Of a stretch of DNA of 64,000 nt, positions 51,167-59,933 are shown piece after piece. The first letter of the stretch is position 1. The number at the start of each line of letters is the position of its first letter. The notes below the pieces were generated by a model. The model saw only the letters and a list, made by a program, of their open reading frames with translations. It was not told where the DNA came from and did not search any database. The position numbers were made by a program, and so were the translations under genes. The DNA is from Zeimonas sediminis (GTDB lineage: Bacteria > Pseudomonadota > Gammaproteobacteria > Burkholderiales > Burkholderiaceae_E), in contig NZ_JAMQYE010000001.1 of NCBI RefSeq assembly GCF_023721795.1, positions 1,116,001 through 1,180,000 of the forward strand. Direction: 5' to 3'.

Positions 51167-51703
51167 TCAGGACAGGTGCTCGCTCATCCGCTCCGACAGC
51201 CGCTTGCGGGCCCGGTGCAGCCGCACCCAGCAGTTGGCCTCGGTGATCTCGAGCTCCTTGCACACCTGGGCGGTGTCGGCGCCTTCGAGCACCTGCATCA
51301 CGAAGACGTCCTTCAGCGTGGCCGGCAGCGCGTCGATCTCGCTGTGCAGCGCCTCGCCGAGCCGGTTGCGCGCGACCTGCCGCAGCGGATCGTGGTAGTC
51401 GTCGTCCTGCTCCCAGGCCAGGCGCTCGAGCTCGCGATCGCCGCCGTCGTCGTCGTCGGAGGTGCCGCCCAGCGACACGTAGCGTCCTTCGCGGCGGAAG
51501 GTATCCTGGATCTTGTGGTTCAGGATCCCGATCAGCCAGGTGCGCAAGGCGGACTGCCCCTGGAACGACTCACGACTGGCGAGCGCGGCCGCCAGCGCGT
51601 CCTGAACCGCGTCCTCGGCCAGGTCCTCGTCGCGGATCTTCCGGCGGGCGAAACGCAGCATCGCGCTGCGATGGTCGGCCAGTTCGATCGGGGTCGGGGG
51701 CAT
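51167..51703 (-). CDS. ECF-like sigma-70 family sigma factor
   Basis: The 178-residue product starts at the ATG at 51703 with GGAGATCC before it; the frame extends to 51763. Region 2 reads MLRFARRKIRDEDLAEDAVQ and RTWLIGILNHKIQDTFRRE; region 4 reads CKELEITEANCWVRLHRARK. An acidic loop (DDDDGGDRE) separates them. No anti-sigma factor gene is adjacent, which is unusual for this group. Confidence 0.88.
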   Translation of the reverse strand: MPPTPIELADHRSAMLRFARRKIRDEDLAEDAVQDALAAALASRESFQGQSALRTWLIGILNHKIQDTFRREGRYVSLGGTSDDDDGGDRELERLAWEQDDDYHDPLRQVARNRLGEALHSEIDALPATLKDVFVMQVLEGADTAQVCKELEITEANCWVRLHRARKRLSERMSEHLS

Positions 51704-51883
51704 CTTCGGATCTCCTGTCGCGAACCGGAGCCTGTTCCGGCCCCGGCAACCTTCGGGTTTCACGAGCTTCGAAGTCTGGCGATCGCCCCTCTCCCCCCCA
51801 TCACGGGAAGATCACGATTTGATAACGAATGCCGGCCGTAAGCCCGGCGCCCCCGGCGGGACGAAGCGCCCGGGGGGTTTGCT

Positions 51884-52609
51884 ATGCTCGATTCGATGGA
51901 AAAGAGGATCCTGGTCGTCGAAGATCAGCGCGACATCGCGGACCTGATCGCGATGCACCTGCGCGACCTCGGCCACCGCGTCGACTGTACCCACGACGGC
52001 CCGGGCGGCTACGACGCGGCCCGGGCGGGCCGCTACGACCTGATCGTGCTCGACGTGATGCTGCCGGGCCGCGACGGCCTGGACATCGTGCGGGCGCTGC
52101 GCATGGAGCGGGTGACCACGCCGGTGCTGATGCTGACCGCCCGCTCGACCGAGATCGACCGCGTGCTCGGCCTGGAGCTCGGAGCTGACGATTACCTGAC
52201 GAAACCCTTCTCGATTCCCGAGCTGCAGGCCCGGGTCAAGGCGATGCTGCGCCGCATCGAGATGCAGAGTCCGGCGGCCGATGAGGCCGGCGACGACGAA
52301 CGGATCGAGGTGGGCGAGCTGCTGATCGACTGCGTGAGCCGCGAGGTGCGGATCAACGGCCGGCCGGTGCAGCTGACCGCCCGCGAGTTCGACCTGCTGG
52401 CCCACTTCGCGCGCAACCCGGGCCGGGCGTTCACCCGGATGCAACTGCTCGACGCGGTCTGGGGCACCTCGTTCGAAGGCTACGAGCACAACGTCAACAC
52501 CCACATCAACCGGCTGCGCTCGAAGATCGAGATCGACCCGGCCAATCCGCGCTACGTGCTCACGGTGCGCGGCGTGGGCTACCGCTTCACCGACGAGCGA
52601 AGGCGATGA
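51884..52609 (+). CDS. OmpR/PhoB-family response regulator
   Basis: The 241-residue product has a receiver domain with phospho-acceptor Asp in LIVLDVMLPGRDGLD (about residue 55), the Thr/Ser and Lys switch residues in MLTARSTEID and DYLTKPFSIPEL, and a winged-helix output domain (about 140-238; AREFDLLAHFARNPGRAF). The start at 51884 follows a GGGGGG run; the ATG at 51896 is an alternative. It overlaps the sensor kinase gene by four bases. Confidence 0.95.
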   Translation: MLDSMEKRILVVEDQRDIADLIAMHLRDLGHRVDCTHDGPGGYDAARAGRYDLIVLDVMLPGRDGLDIVRALRMERVTTPVLMLTARSTEIDRVLGLELGADDYLTKPFSIPELQARVKAMLRRIEMQSPAADEAGDDERIEVGELLIDCVSREVRINGRPVQLTAREFDLLAHFARNPGRAFTRMQLLDAVWGTSFEGYEHNVNTHINRLRSKIEIDPANPRYVLTVRGVGYRFTDERRR

Positions 52610-54081
52610 AGTCGCTGCGCGCCCGGGTGCTGATGCTGATCGTCGGCTTCGGCCTGCTGATGGCCGCGCTGCTGGCCTCGATCATGTACGCGTCGGTGCG
52701 CGAGTACTACAACGACTGGCTCTACGGCAATTCCAGCCGCTTCGCCGAGCGCATCCTCGAGGCGCACCCGAACCTGTGGCGCGACTACGAAGCCGATCCG
52801 GCGTCGTTCGGCCAGCAGCTCAGGCAGTACACGCTGTACTCGCCGAACACCGGCCTGTACCTGCTCGACGACGGCGGCCGGGTGCTGGCCAGCGCCGGCG
52901 AGTCCCGGCCCTTCTGGAGCGAGCACCAAGTGGACCTCTCCCCGGTCCGCCAGTCGCTGAACAGCGACCCGAAGCAGCCGGTCCACACCACCGATCCCGA
53001 CCAGCAGGGCGAGGTCTGCATGGTCGCGGCGCGGCCGGTGGTCCAGGACGGCGTCACGAAGGGCTGGCTGTTCGTCGTGCCGCGCCAGGCGAGCCTGCGC
53101 GAGCAGATGCCCGAGATGCTGCGCAGCTACGCGATCCGCACCACGGCCAAGGTCGCGCTGATGACGATCGCGATCGGCGTGCTGCTCACGATCGCGATGA
53201 TCGCGCTGCTCACCCGGCCGCTGACCGCGCTGACCCGGGCCACCGAGCGGATCCGCAAGTCGGGCTTCTGCGACGACCTGTGCGCCAGCCAGTTCCCCGA
53301 CCTCGACCGCGACGACGAGATCGGCCGGCTCAGCCGCACCTTCCGCGACACCTTCGATCGCCTGAAGCTCGAGACCGAGCGCGTTCAGACCACCGACGCC
53401 AAGCGCCGCGAGATGGTCGCCAGCGTTTCGCACGACCTTCGCACCCCGCTCACCGCGCTGATGGGCCAGCTCGAGACGATCCGGCTCAAGGGCGAGGCGC
53501 TGTCGGATCCGGCGCGCCGCGAGCTGCTCGAGCGGGCGATGCAGAACGCGCAGCACCTGCGCCGGCTGACCGACGCGCTGGCCGAGCTGGCGCGTCTGGA
53601 CAGCCCCGACTTCCAGGCCCAGCCCGAGCCGATCGCGATCGGCGAGCTGGCCGACGACGTCGTCCAGCGCTTCGCGGCCAGCGCCCAGGAAGCCGGCGTG
53701 AAACTCGAGATCGACTATCCCGACGGCCTGCCGCTGACCCGCGTCGACGCGGCCCTGGTCGAGCGGGCGCTGGCCAACCTGCTGGACAACGCGCTACGGG
53801 TCACCCCGGCCGGCGGCCAGGTCACCGTGCGGGTCCTGCCGGACAGGAGCGGCATCCGCGTCGAGGTGGTCGACACCGGGCCGGGCGTGTCGCCCGAGGA
53901 CCAGCCGCGGGTCTTCGACCGCTTCTTCCAGGGCAGCCGCGCGCGCGACCAGCGCGGCGCCAGCGGGCTGGGGCTGGCGATCGTCAAGCGCGTGGCCGAG
54001 CTGCACGGCGGCCAGGCGGGCCTGAAGAGCGAGCCCGGCCACGGCTCGACCTTCTTCATCGAGCTGCCCGTGTCGGCCTGA
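52606..54081 (+). CDS. Sensor histidine kinase of the OmpR/EnvZ type
   Basis: The 491-residue product has two membrane helices (about residues 8-28 and 180-200) bounding a periplasmic sensor domain, then a HAMP linker, the H-box SVSHDLRTPLTALMGQLET and an ATPase domain with N-box ANLLDNALRVTPAGG, G1 DTGPGVSPED and G2 GASGLGLAIV. The sensor resembles no well-known domain. It pairs with the preceding response regulator. Confidence 0.95.
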   Translation: MKSLRARVLMLIVGFGLLMAALLASIMYASVREYYNDWLYGNSSRFAERILEAHPNLWRDYEADPASFGQQLRQYTLYSPNTGLYLLDDGGRVLASAGESRPFWSEHQVDLSPVRQSLNSDPKQPVHTTDPDQQGEVCMVAARPVVQDGVTKGWLFVVPRQASLREQMPEMLRSYAIRTTAKVALMTIAIGVLLTIAMIALLTRPLTALTRATERIRKSGFCDDLCASQFPDLDRDDEIGRLSRTFRDTFDRLKLETERVQTTDAKRREMVASVSHDLRTPLTALMGQLETIRLKGEALSDPARRELLERAMQNAQHLRRLTDALAELARLDSPDFQAQPEPIAIGELADDVVQRFAASAQEAGVKLEIDYPDGLPLTRVDAALVERALANLLDNALRVTPAGGQVTVRVLPDRSGIRVEVVDTGPGVSPEDQPRVFDRFFQGSRARDQRGASGLGLAIVKRVAELHGGQAGLKSEPGHGSTFFIELPVSA

Positions 54082-54096
54082 GGCCGGCCGCGGAAA

Positions 54097-55179
54097 GTGA
54101 GCGAACCGCCGAAGGCGCCGCCCTGGCGCCGCATCGCCCACCTCGACATGGACGCCTTCTACGCGTCGGTCGAGCTGCTGCGCCGGCCCGAGCTGCGCGG
54201 CCGGCCGGTGGCGATCGGCGGCCACGGCGACCCGAACAGCCGCGGCGTGGTCACCACCGCCACCTACGAGGCGCGCGCCTTCGGCATCCGCTCCGGGATG
54301 GCCCTGCGCCGCGCCGCCGAGCTGTGCCCGCAGTGCGTGTTCCTGCCGGTCGACTTCCCCGAGTACCGGCTGTGGTCGCGTCGCTTCAAGGCGGCGATCG
54401 CGGAGGTCACCAGCCGGATCGAGGACCGCGGCATCGACGAGGTCTACATCGACTTCAGCGACCTGATCGGCGTGCGGATCGACGGCGGGCTGGCGATCGC
54501 GCGCGACGTGCAGCGCCGGGTGTTCGCGGCCACCGGCCTGACCTGCTCGATCGGGGTGGCGCCGAACAAGCTGCTCGCGAAGATCGCGTCGGAGCTCGAC
54601 AAGCCGAACGGCATCACCGTGCTCGACGAGCTCGACCTGCAGGACCGGATCTGGCCGCTGCCCGCCAAGCGGATCAACGGCATCGGGCCGAAGGCCGACG
54701 CCAGGCTCGAGGAGCTCGGCATCCGCACCATCGGCGAGCTGGCGGCGGCGCCGCGGGACTTCCTGGTCGCGCGGTTCGGCCGCAGCTACGGCGCCTGGCT
54801 GCACGAGGCGGCACACGGCCGCGACGACCGCGAGCTGGTCCTCGAGAGCGAGCCGCGCTCGATGAGCCGCGAGACCACCTTCGAGCGCGACCTGCACCCG
54901 GAGCGCGACTTCCAGGCGCTGGCCGCGGTGCTCGCGACGCTCTGCCGGCAAGTCGCCGCCGACCTTCGGCGGCGCGGCTACGCCGGGCGCAGCGTGGGCG
55001 TGAAGGCCCGCTACGACGACTTCCGGATCGTCACCCGCGAGCTGACCCTGCCCGAGCCGGTCGGCGACGAGCGCGCGATCCGGCGGGCGGCCTTCGAGTG
55101 CCTGAAGCGGGTGCCGCCGGTCCGGCGACTGCGGCTGCTCGGCGTGCGGGTGGGGAACCTGAGCGCGCAGGCCCGATAA
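54097..55179 (+). CDS. dinB: DNA polymerase IV (Y family)
   Basis: DinB copies damaged DNA without proofreading. The 360-residue product starts with a GTG at 54097. Catalytic acidic residues lie in AHLDMDAFYASVELLR near the N-terminus and in GIDEVYIDFSD near residue 115. The steric-gate Phe/Tyr region, the finger YEARAFGIRSGMALRRA and the helix-hairpin-helix INGIGPKADARLEELGI are present, and the little-finger domain is complete. No LexA box was recognised upstream. Confidence 0.94.
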   Translation: MSEPPKAPPWRRIAHLDMDAFYASVELLRRPELRGRPVAIGGHGDPNSRGVVTTATYEARAFGIRSGMALRRAAELCPQCVFLPVDFPEYRLWSRRFKAAIAEVTSRIEDRGIDEVYIDFSDLIGVRIDGGLAIARDVQRRVFAATGLTCSIGVAPNKLLAKIASELDKPNGITVLDELDLQDRIWPLPAKRINGIGPKADARLEELGIRTIGELAAAPRDFLVARFGRSYGAWLHEAAHGRDDRELVLESEPRSMSRETTFERDLHPERDFQALAAVLATLCRQVAADLRRRGYAGRSVGVKARYDDFRIVTRELTLPEPVGDERAIRRAAFECLKRVPPVRRLRLLGVRVGNLSAQAR

Positions 55180-55234
55180 TGGCTCCACCCGGAACACCGA
55201 CGCCCGGCCCTGATCGACCGACAGTCCCGCCCCG

Positions 55235-57433
55235 ATGCGTCTAGACCGCCACCGCCCCTCGCCCGGCGCCCTGCTGCTTCTGGCCGCGCTGGCCGGCCTG
55301 GCCGCCTGCGTGGCGGCCCTGCTCTGGAGCACGCAGCAGCCCTGGATGGGGCTGAAGCTCTCCCCCGAGGCCGAGGGGCTGCGCATCGAGGCCGTCTCGC
55401 CCGGCAGCCCCGCCGCCGGGCTGCCCGGCGCGCAACGGCTGCCGGGCAGCGTGCTGCGCTCGATCGGCCCGGTCGAGTTGCGGCCCAGCGACCTGATCGA
55501 GGAACCCGACGCCTTCCGCTCCTACGAGCAGATCGGCGAGTTCCTGGCGCGCCAGTCGACGCTGCGGCGCGCGCTGCAGGACGGACCGGTCCGGCTGGGT
55601 ATTCGCGCAGCCGACGGCAATGCCTTCGAGGCGCTGCTGTCGCCGGCCCCGAGCCGGTCGTTCGGCGACCTGCCGCCATCGTTCTGGTTCCAGCTCTTCT
55701 GCGGGCTGTGCGCCCTGCTGGTGGGCGTCTGGATCTGGGTGCTCCGCCCGTTCGACTGGGGCGCGAGAATGTTCGCGCTGACCGGCCTGAGCTTCCCGGT
55801 GGCCACGATCAGCGCGGCGGTCTACAGCAGCCGCGAGATCGCGATCGACGGCGCGGCGTTCCGCGCGCTGTCCGGCATGAACCACGCCGGCTCGATGGCC
55901 TTCGGGATGGCGCTGATCGCGATGTTCCTCTGCTATCCGAAGCGCATCGTCGAGCCCCGCGCGCTGCTGGCCATTCCGGCTCTGTTCCTGCCCTGGCTGG
56001 CGGCCGACCTGCTCCGGCTGATGCCCGACCAGGACTGGGGCATCCGGGCGCCGGTGCTCCTGATGGTCCTGATCGCCTTCGGCTGCGCGGTCAAGCAGTG
56101 GCGGATGACCGAGGGCGACCCGCACAGCCGGGGGGCCCTGCGCTGGATGAGCCTGTCGACCACGCTCGGCTGCGGTCTCTTCGTGCTGACCACCGTGCTG
56201 TCGAAGCTGCTCGGCTGGCTGCCGCCGCTCGAGCAGGGCTACGCCTTCGGCTTCTTCCTGATCGTCTACCTGGGCATCGCGCTGGGCCTGCGCCGTTACC
56301 GGCTCTTCGACCTCGATCGCTGGGCCTTCCGGATCCTGCTGTGGGTCGGCGGCGCGCTGGCGCTGCTGACGCTCGACGCGCTGCTGCTGCTCAGCCTGCG
56401 GCTGGCGCCGGCGGCCTCGCTGGGCCTGTCGCTGCTGGTGATCGGATTCCTGTACCTGCCCGCGCGCAGCTTCCTGTGGCACCGGGTCGTCGACCGCCGC
56501 CGGCTCGCCGACGACGAACTGTTCCAGGCGGTGCTGCAGGTGGCGTTCACCGCTTCGTCGGACGAGCGGGCCCAGGGCTGGCAGGCGCTGCTGCGACGCA
56601 TGTTCGACCCGCTCGAGCTGGAAGTGCTGGGTCCCGACCCGTTCGGCAGGCGGTACACGGCGCACGACAGCGACAGGCCGGAGATCCTGCGCGACGGCCT
56701 GGCGATGGCGCTGCCCGCGGTCGCGTCCTCGCCCGGCCTCGTGCTGCGCTATCCGTGGAAGGGGCGCGAGCTGTTCGGACTGGCCCAGCTCAGGCTGGCC
56801 ACCCACGTGGTGGAACTGATGCGGCACGCCGATGCCAGCCGGGACGCCTACGAACGCGGCGTGGTCGAGGAAAGGCGGCGCGTGGCCCGCGACCTGCACG
56901 ACGACCTCGGCGCGCGGCTGCTGGCCAGCCTGAATCGCCCCGACCTGGCCTCCACCCGCCGCACGATCCGCGAGGCGATCGCCGAGATGCGCTCGGTGGT
57001 CGCGGGGCTCGCCGGCGAGAGCCAGGACCTGGGCGCCTGCATCGCCGGCCTGCGGCACGAGACCGCGTCGCGACTCGAGGCCGCGGGCATCGAGCTCGAC
57101 TGGCCGCTGACCGACGGCGTGGACGGAATTCGCGTCGATTACCGGATCTGCAAGAATCTGTCCTCGATGCACAGAGAACTCGTGTCCAACGTGATCCGCC
57201 ACGCGAACGCGACCCGGCTGTCGGTGGCGATCGAGCTGAACGACGGCCGGCTGCGAAGCCGGGTGCGCGACGACGGCGTCGGCGGCGCCGTCGCCGATGC
57301 CGCCGACAGCTTCGGCTTGCGCAACCTGCGCCGCCGCGTCGAGGAACTGAACGGCAAGGTCTCGGTCGCCGATGCGCGGCCCGGCACCCTCGTCGACATC
57401 GAACTGCCGCTGACGGCCGGAGGGGCGAGATGA
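55235..57433 (+). CDS. Sensor histidine kinase with PDZ-like extracytoplasmic domain (NarX/LiaS type)
   Basis: The 732-residue product starts with a membrane helix (about residues 11-31), then a domain whose first part GLRIEAVSPGSPAAGLPGA resembles a PDZ domain. A set of about seven more helices (150-405) leads to a cytoplasmic kinase of the HisKA_3 type: H-box RRRVARDLHDDLGARLLASL, and an ATPase domain with RELVSNVIRHANATRLSVAI and RVRDDGVGG. It overlaps the response regulator gene by four bases. The position before the pilus operon suggests control of pilus expression. Confidence 0.9.
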   Translation: MRLDRHRPSPGALLLLAALAGLAACVAALLWSTQQPWMGLKLSPEAEGLRIEAVSPGSPAAGLPGAQRLPGSVLRSIGPVELRPSDLIEEPDAFRSYEQIGEFLARQSTLRRALQDGPVRLGIRAADGNAFEALLSPAPSRSFGDLPPSFWFQLFCGLCALLVGVWIWVLRPFDWGARMFALTGLSFPVATISAAVYSSREIAIDGAAFRALSGMNHAGSMAFGMALIAMFLCYPKRIVEPRALLAIPALFLPWLAADLLRLMPDQDWGIRAPVLLMVLIAFGCAVKQWRMTEGDPHSRGALRWMSLSTTLGCGLFVLTTVLSKLLGWLPPLEQGYAFGFFLIVYLGIALGLRRYRLFDLDRWAFRILLWVGGALALLTLDALLLLSLRLAPAASLGLSLLVIGFLYLPARSFLWHRVVDRRRLADDELFQAVLQVAFTASSDERAQGWQALLRRMFDPLELEVLGPDPFGRRYTAHDSDRPEILRDGLAMALPAVASSPGLVLRYPWKGRELFGLAQLRLATHVVELMRHADASRDAYERGVVEERRRVARDLHDDLGARLLASLNRPDLASTRRTIREAIAEMRSVVAGLAGESQDLGACIAGLRHETASRLEAAGIELDWPLTDGVDGIRVDYRICKNLSSMHRELVSNVIRHANATRLSVAIELNDGRLRSRVRDDGVGGAVADAADSFGLRNLRRRVEELNGKVSVADARPGTLVDIELPLTAGGAR

Positions 57434-58221
57434 GCCGCGACCGCCGACCCCTCGCGCTGGTCGTGGAGGACCTGCCCGAGGTCCGCGACTGGCTGGCCGA
57501 GGCGCTGGCAAAGGCCTTCGACGGGATCGAGGTCGGCCGGGTGGGCACGCTCTCGGAAGCGCGCGCCTGGCTGGCGGCGCTCGAGTCCGGCTCGCGCGAC
57601 GCCGCGCGGCTGAAGATGGCGCTGATCGACCTGGGCCTGCCCGACGGCTCGGGCATCGACCTGGTGCGCGAGCTCACCGAGCGGCATCCGCACGTGCTGA
57701 CGATCGTGGCCACGATCTTCGACGACGACGAGCACCTGTTCCCGGCGATCGCCGCCGGCGCCCAGGGCTACCTGCTGAAGGAGCAGGAGCCCGAGGCGCT
57801 GGCCCGGCACCTGCGGATGATCGACGAGGGCCTGCCGCCGCTGTCGCCGTCGATCTCGCGGCGCATGCTCGCGCACTTTCGCGAGCGGGGGGCCTTGCCG
57901 GCCAGCGGCGCAGCGGCTTCGGCGGGGGGCGCCACGTCCGCCGCCGGCAGCGCCGTCCCGGCAGCGAGGGTTCCCGTCGAGCCCGTGGCGGCCCGGGCCG
58001 ACGGCGCGCCGTCACCCGGGGCCGAATCGATCACGCTGAGCCCGCGCGAGACCGAGGTGCTGTCCTACATCGGCCGGGGACTTCGCGTAGGGGAAGCGGC
58101 CAAGGTGCTCGGCCTGACCGAGCACACGGTGGCGGGCTACGTGAAGACCCTGTACCGAAAGCTGAACATCTCGTCTCGCGCCGAGGCCGCGCTCGAGGCC
58201 GCGCGCCGCGGGTTGGTCTAG
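57430..58221 (+). CDS. LuxR/NarL-family response regulator
   Basis: The 263-residue product has a receiver domain (Asp in MALIDLGLPDGSGIDLV near residue 61; Lys in QGYLLKEQEPEALARHL), a long Ala/Gly/Pro-rich linker (about 150-195) and a C-terminal LuxR helix-turn-helix (LSPRETEVLSYIGRGL, then KVLGLTEHTVAGYVKTLYRK). The linker is longer than usual. It is 459 bases upstream of the pilin gene and is the probable regulator of the pilus operon. Confidence 0.93.
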   Translation: MSRDRRPLALVVEDLPEVRDWLAEALAKAFDGIEVGRVGTLSEARAWLAALESGSRDAARLKMALIDLGLPDGSGIDLVRELTERHPHVLTIVATIFDDDEHLFPAIAAGAQGYLLKEQEPEALARHLRMIDEGLPPLSPSISRRMLAHFRERGALPASGAAASAGGATSAAGSAVPAARVPVEPVAARADGAPSPGAESITLSPRETEVLSYIGRGLRVGEAAKVLGLTEHTVAGYVKTLYRKLNISSRAEAALEAARRGLV

Positions 58222-58680
58222 AGGGCGTCGGCGCCCCGGCTCGAAGGGCACTCAGCGGCCGCCCGGGCGCGACCCGTACGCGCCGCGCGCGCATCGCTGC
58301 GACACCAGAAAGTCCTGTCTTTACAGGCACCTCCGGCGCTTTCCTCAAGATTTTCCGAGAATTTCGTCTCATTTTGGAGACACTCGGCGCTCCAAGCGCG
58401 CCGAGCGTGAACTGTTTCCGGTACAAACAGCCCCGACGGACGGCGGCGAAGCCGGAGCAGGCGGCACTTGGGGACCTCCCTTAAGCCGGCCGGCGACGAC
58501 CGCCACATGCCGGACGACGAACGGCAAGGCTTCGAGAAGGAGGCATCGGGAGAATCCGCATCAGCGACATCAGTGCATCGTGGCACCGCGCAACAGGCAG
58601 GGCATCAGGCCAGGCAGGGCGCACCGGAACCGATGACGCGGAAACCCCTCAGTCACCTTCAAGCAAACGGAGCATCCCTG
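58222..58680 (+). promoter_or_regulatory. Hairpin-rich leader/regulatory region of the pilus operon
   Basis: No gene is recognised in this 459-base stretch. It carries four hairpins in a row: CCTGT-CTTT-ACAGG (58314-58327), GTCTC-N6-GAGAC (58366-58381), CTCGGCGC-N7-GCGCCGAG (58383-58405) and CTGTTT-N7-AAACAG (58412-58430). The second and third are separated by one base. The segment 58340-58380 is AT-rich. An open frame from 58468 runs into the pilin gene but has low-complexity content. No known riboswitch was recognised. Confidence 0.6.
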
Positions 58681-59190
58681 ATGAACATCAAGAAGCCCAG
58701 CCCGCTCGCCGGCGCCCTGAAACTCTCCCTGTCGACCCTGGTCGTCGCGGCCACCGTCGGCCTGCCGATCGCGGCGCAGGCCCAGACCGCGACGATGAAC
58801 GTCACCGCAAGGGTCAACTCGCAGTGCCAGTTCCAGACGGTCAACGACATGGCCTTCGGCGCGGTCGACCTCACGACGGGCAAGACCGCGGACGTCGGCA
58901 TCAGGATCCAGTGCAACAAGGGCGCGACCGTCAATCTCGCGGCCAACAACACCTCGCTGGCCGGCGACACCGGCGACTCGCTGAACTACACCCTGGGCGT
59001 GACCACCGCCGTGGGCGCCGCCTGCACCACCGCTTCCGCCCTGGGCACTTCCGCCGTCGGCCTGAACGCGCTGTGGGCCAGCAGCGGCGGCCCCCGCGAC
59101 CTCAGGATGTGCGGCGCCATCACCGCGGGCCAGGACGTGCTGCCCGGCAACTACTCCCAGGCCGTGACCCTGACCATCACCAACAACTGA
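58681..59190 (+). CDS. SCPU-domain major pilin (CsuA/B-like)
   Basis: The 169-residue product has a signal peptide ending near AAQAQT. The spore coat U/CsuA/B-type pilin domain shows NVTARVNSQCQFQTVNDMAF, GIRIQCNKGATVNLAANN and the final NYSQAVTLTITNN. Two Cys pairs are present. The ATG at 58681 is used, since the longer frame upstream lacks a signal. It heads the chaperone-usher operon and is probably the main subunit of an archaic-type pilus involved in surface attachment. Confidence 0.88.
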   Translation: MNIKKPSPLAGALKLSLSTLVVAATVGLPIAAQAQTATMNVTARVNSQCQFQTVNDMAFGAVDLTTGKTADVGIRIQCNKGATVNLAANNTSLAGDTGDSLNYTLGVTTAVGAACTTASALGTSAVGLNALWASSGGPRDLRMCGAITAGQDVLPGNYSQAVTLTITNN

Positions 59191-59198
59191 CCGGATCG

Positions 59199-59933
59199 AT
59201 GCGCGTCCCCCTGCTTCTCAGAGCCGCTGCCGCCATCGCGCTGCTCGCCCTCGGCCAGGCGGCCTGGGCGAGCGGCGGGTTCGGCCTGTCCCCGATGCGC
59301 CTGGACCTGACCGCCCAGGCGCCGATGGCGGCGTTCACGCTCAGCAACAGCGGCAGCGAGCCGATCGTCGTCCAGGCCCAGCCGATGGCCTGGAGGCAGG
59401 TCGACGGCCGAGACGTGCAGGAGGCGACCCGGGCGCTCCTGGTGAACCCTGGCATCGTTTCGCTCGCCCCCGGCGAGCAACAGGTCGTCCGGGTGGCGCT
59501 TCGCGCGGCTCCGGACCGGCGGCTCGCCACCGGCTACCGGATGCTGTTCACCGAAGTGCCGCAGTCGGAGAGCGGCCCGGTCTCCGGCACGGGCATCCGG
59601 ATCATCAAGCGGATGGACGTTCCGGTGTTCGTCGCCCCGCTCGAGGGCGAGACGAGACCTGACGGTTCCATCGCGGCCGACAGCACCGGCGACATCCTGG
59701 GGCTCAGCTTCGCCAACGAAGGCACCGGCTACTGGCGGCTCGGCGACCTGAAAGTGGTCGACGCGGCGTCGGGACGGCAACTCACCCCCCCCGCGGTCAT
59801 CGGCGTGCTGCCCGGCGGCATGCGCCGGCTCGAGCTGCGCCTCGGCGACGGGCCCGCGCCGGAGAAGGTCGTGGTGGAGGCCGACGTCGATGGCCAGCCT
59901 TTCCGGACCGAGCTTGCGATCGGACGGCGCTGA
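59199..59933 (+). CDS. Periplasmic pilus chaperone (PapD/CsuC-like)
   Basis: The 244-residue product has a signal peptide ending near AAWASG. It shows the chaperone fold: FGLSPMRLDLTAQAPMAAFT, AFTLSNSGSEPIVVQAQPMA, PGEQQVVRVALRA and GYRMLFTEVPQ, ending VVVEADVDGQPFRTELAIG. It starts eight bases after the pilin gene. The usher gene overlaps its end by 44 bases. Confidence 0.9.
   Translation: MRVPLLLRAAAAIALLALGQAAWASGGFGLSPMRLDLTAQAPMAAFTLSNSGSEPIVVQAQPMAWRQVDGRDVQEATRALLVNPGIVSLAPGEQQVVRVALRAAPDRRLATGYRMLFTEVPQSESGPVSGTGIRIIKRMDVPVFVAPLEGETRPDGSIAADSTGDILGLSFANEGTGYWRLGDLKVVDAASGRQLTPPAVIGVLPGGMRRLELRLGDGPAPEKVVVEADVDGQPFRTELAIGRR

Noticed and set aside
58468-58680. In-frame N-terminal extension of the major pilin
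   Set aside because: The extension lacks a signal peptide and has low-complexity content; the ATG at 58681 gives a proper signal sequence.
58222-58680. Cyclic di-GMP riboswitch before the pilus operon
   Set aside because: Although such control would fit a pilus, the conserved GEMM core was not found.
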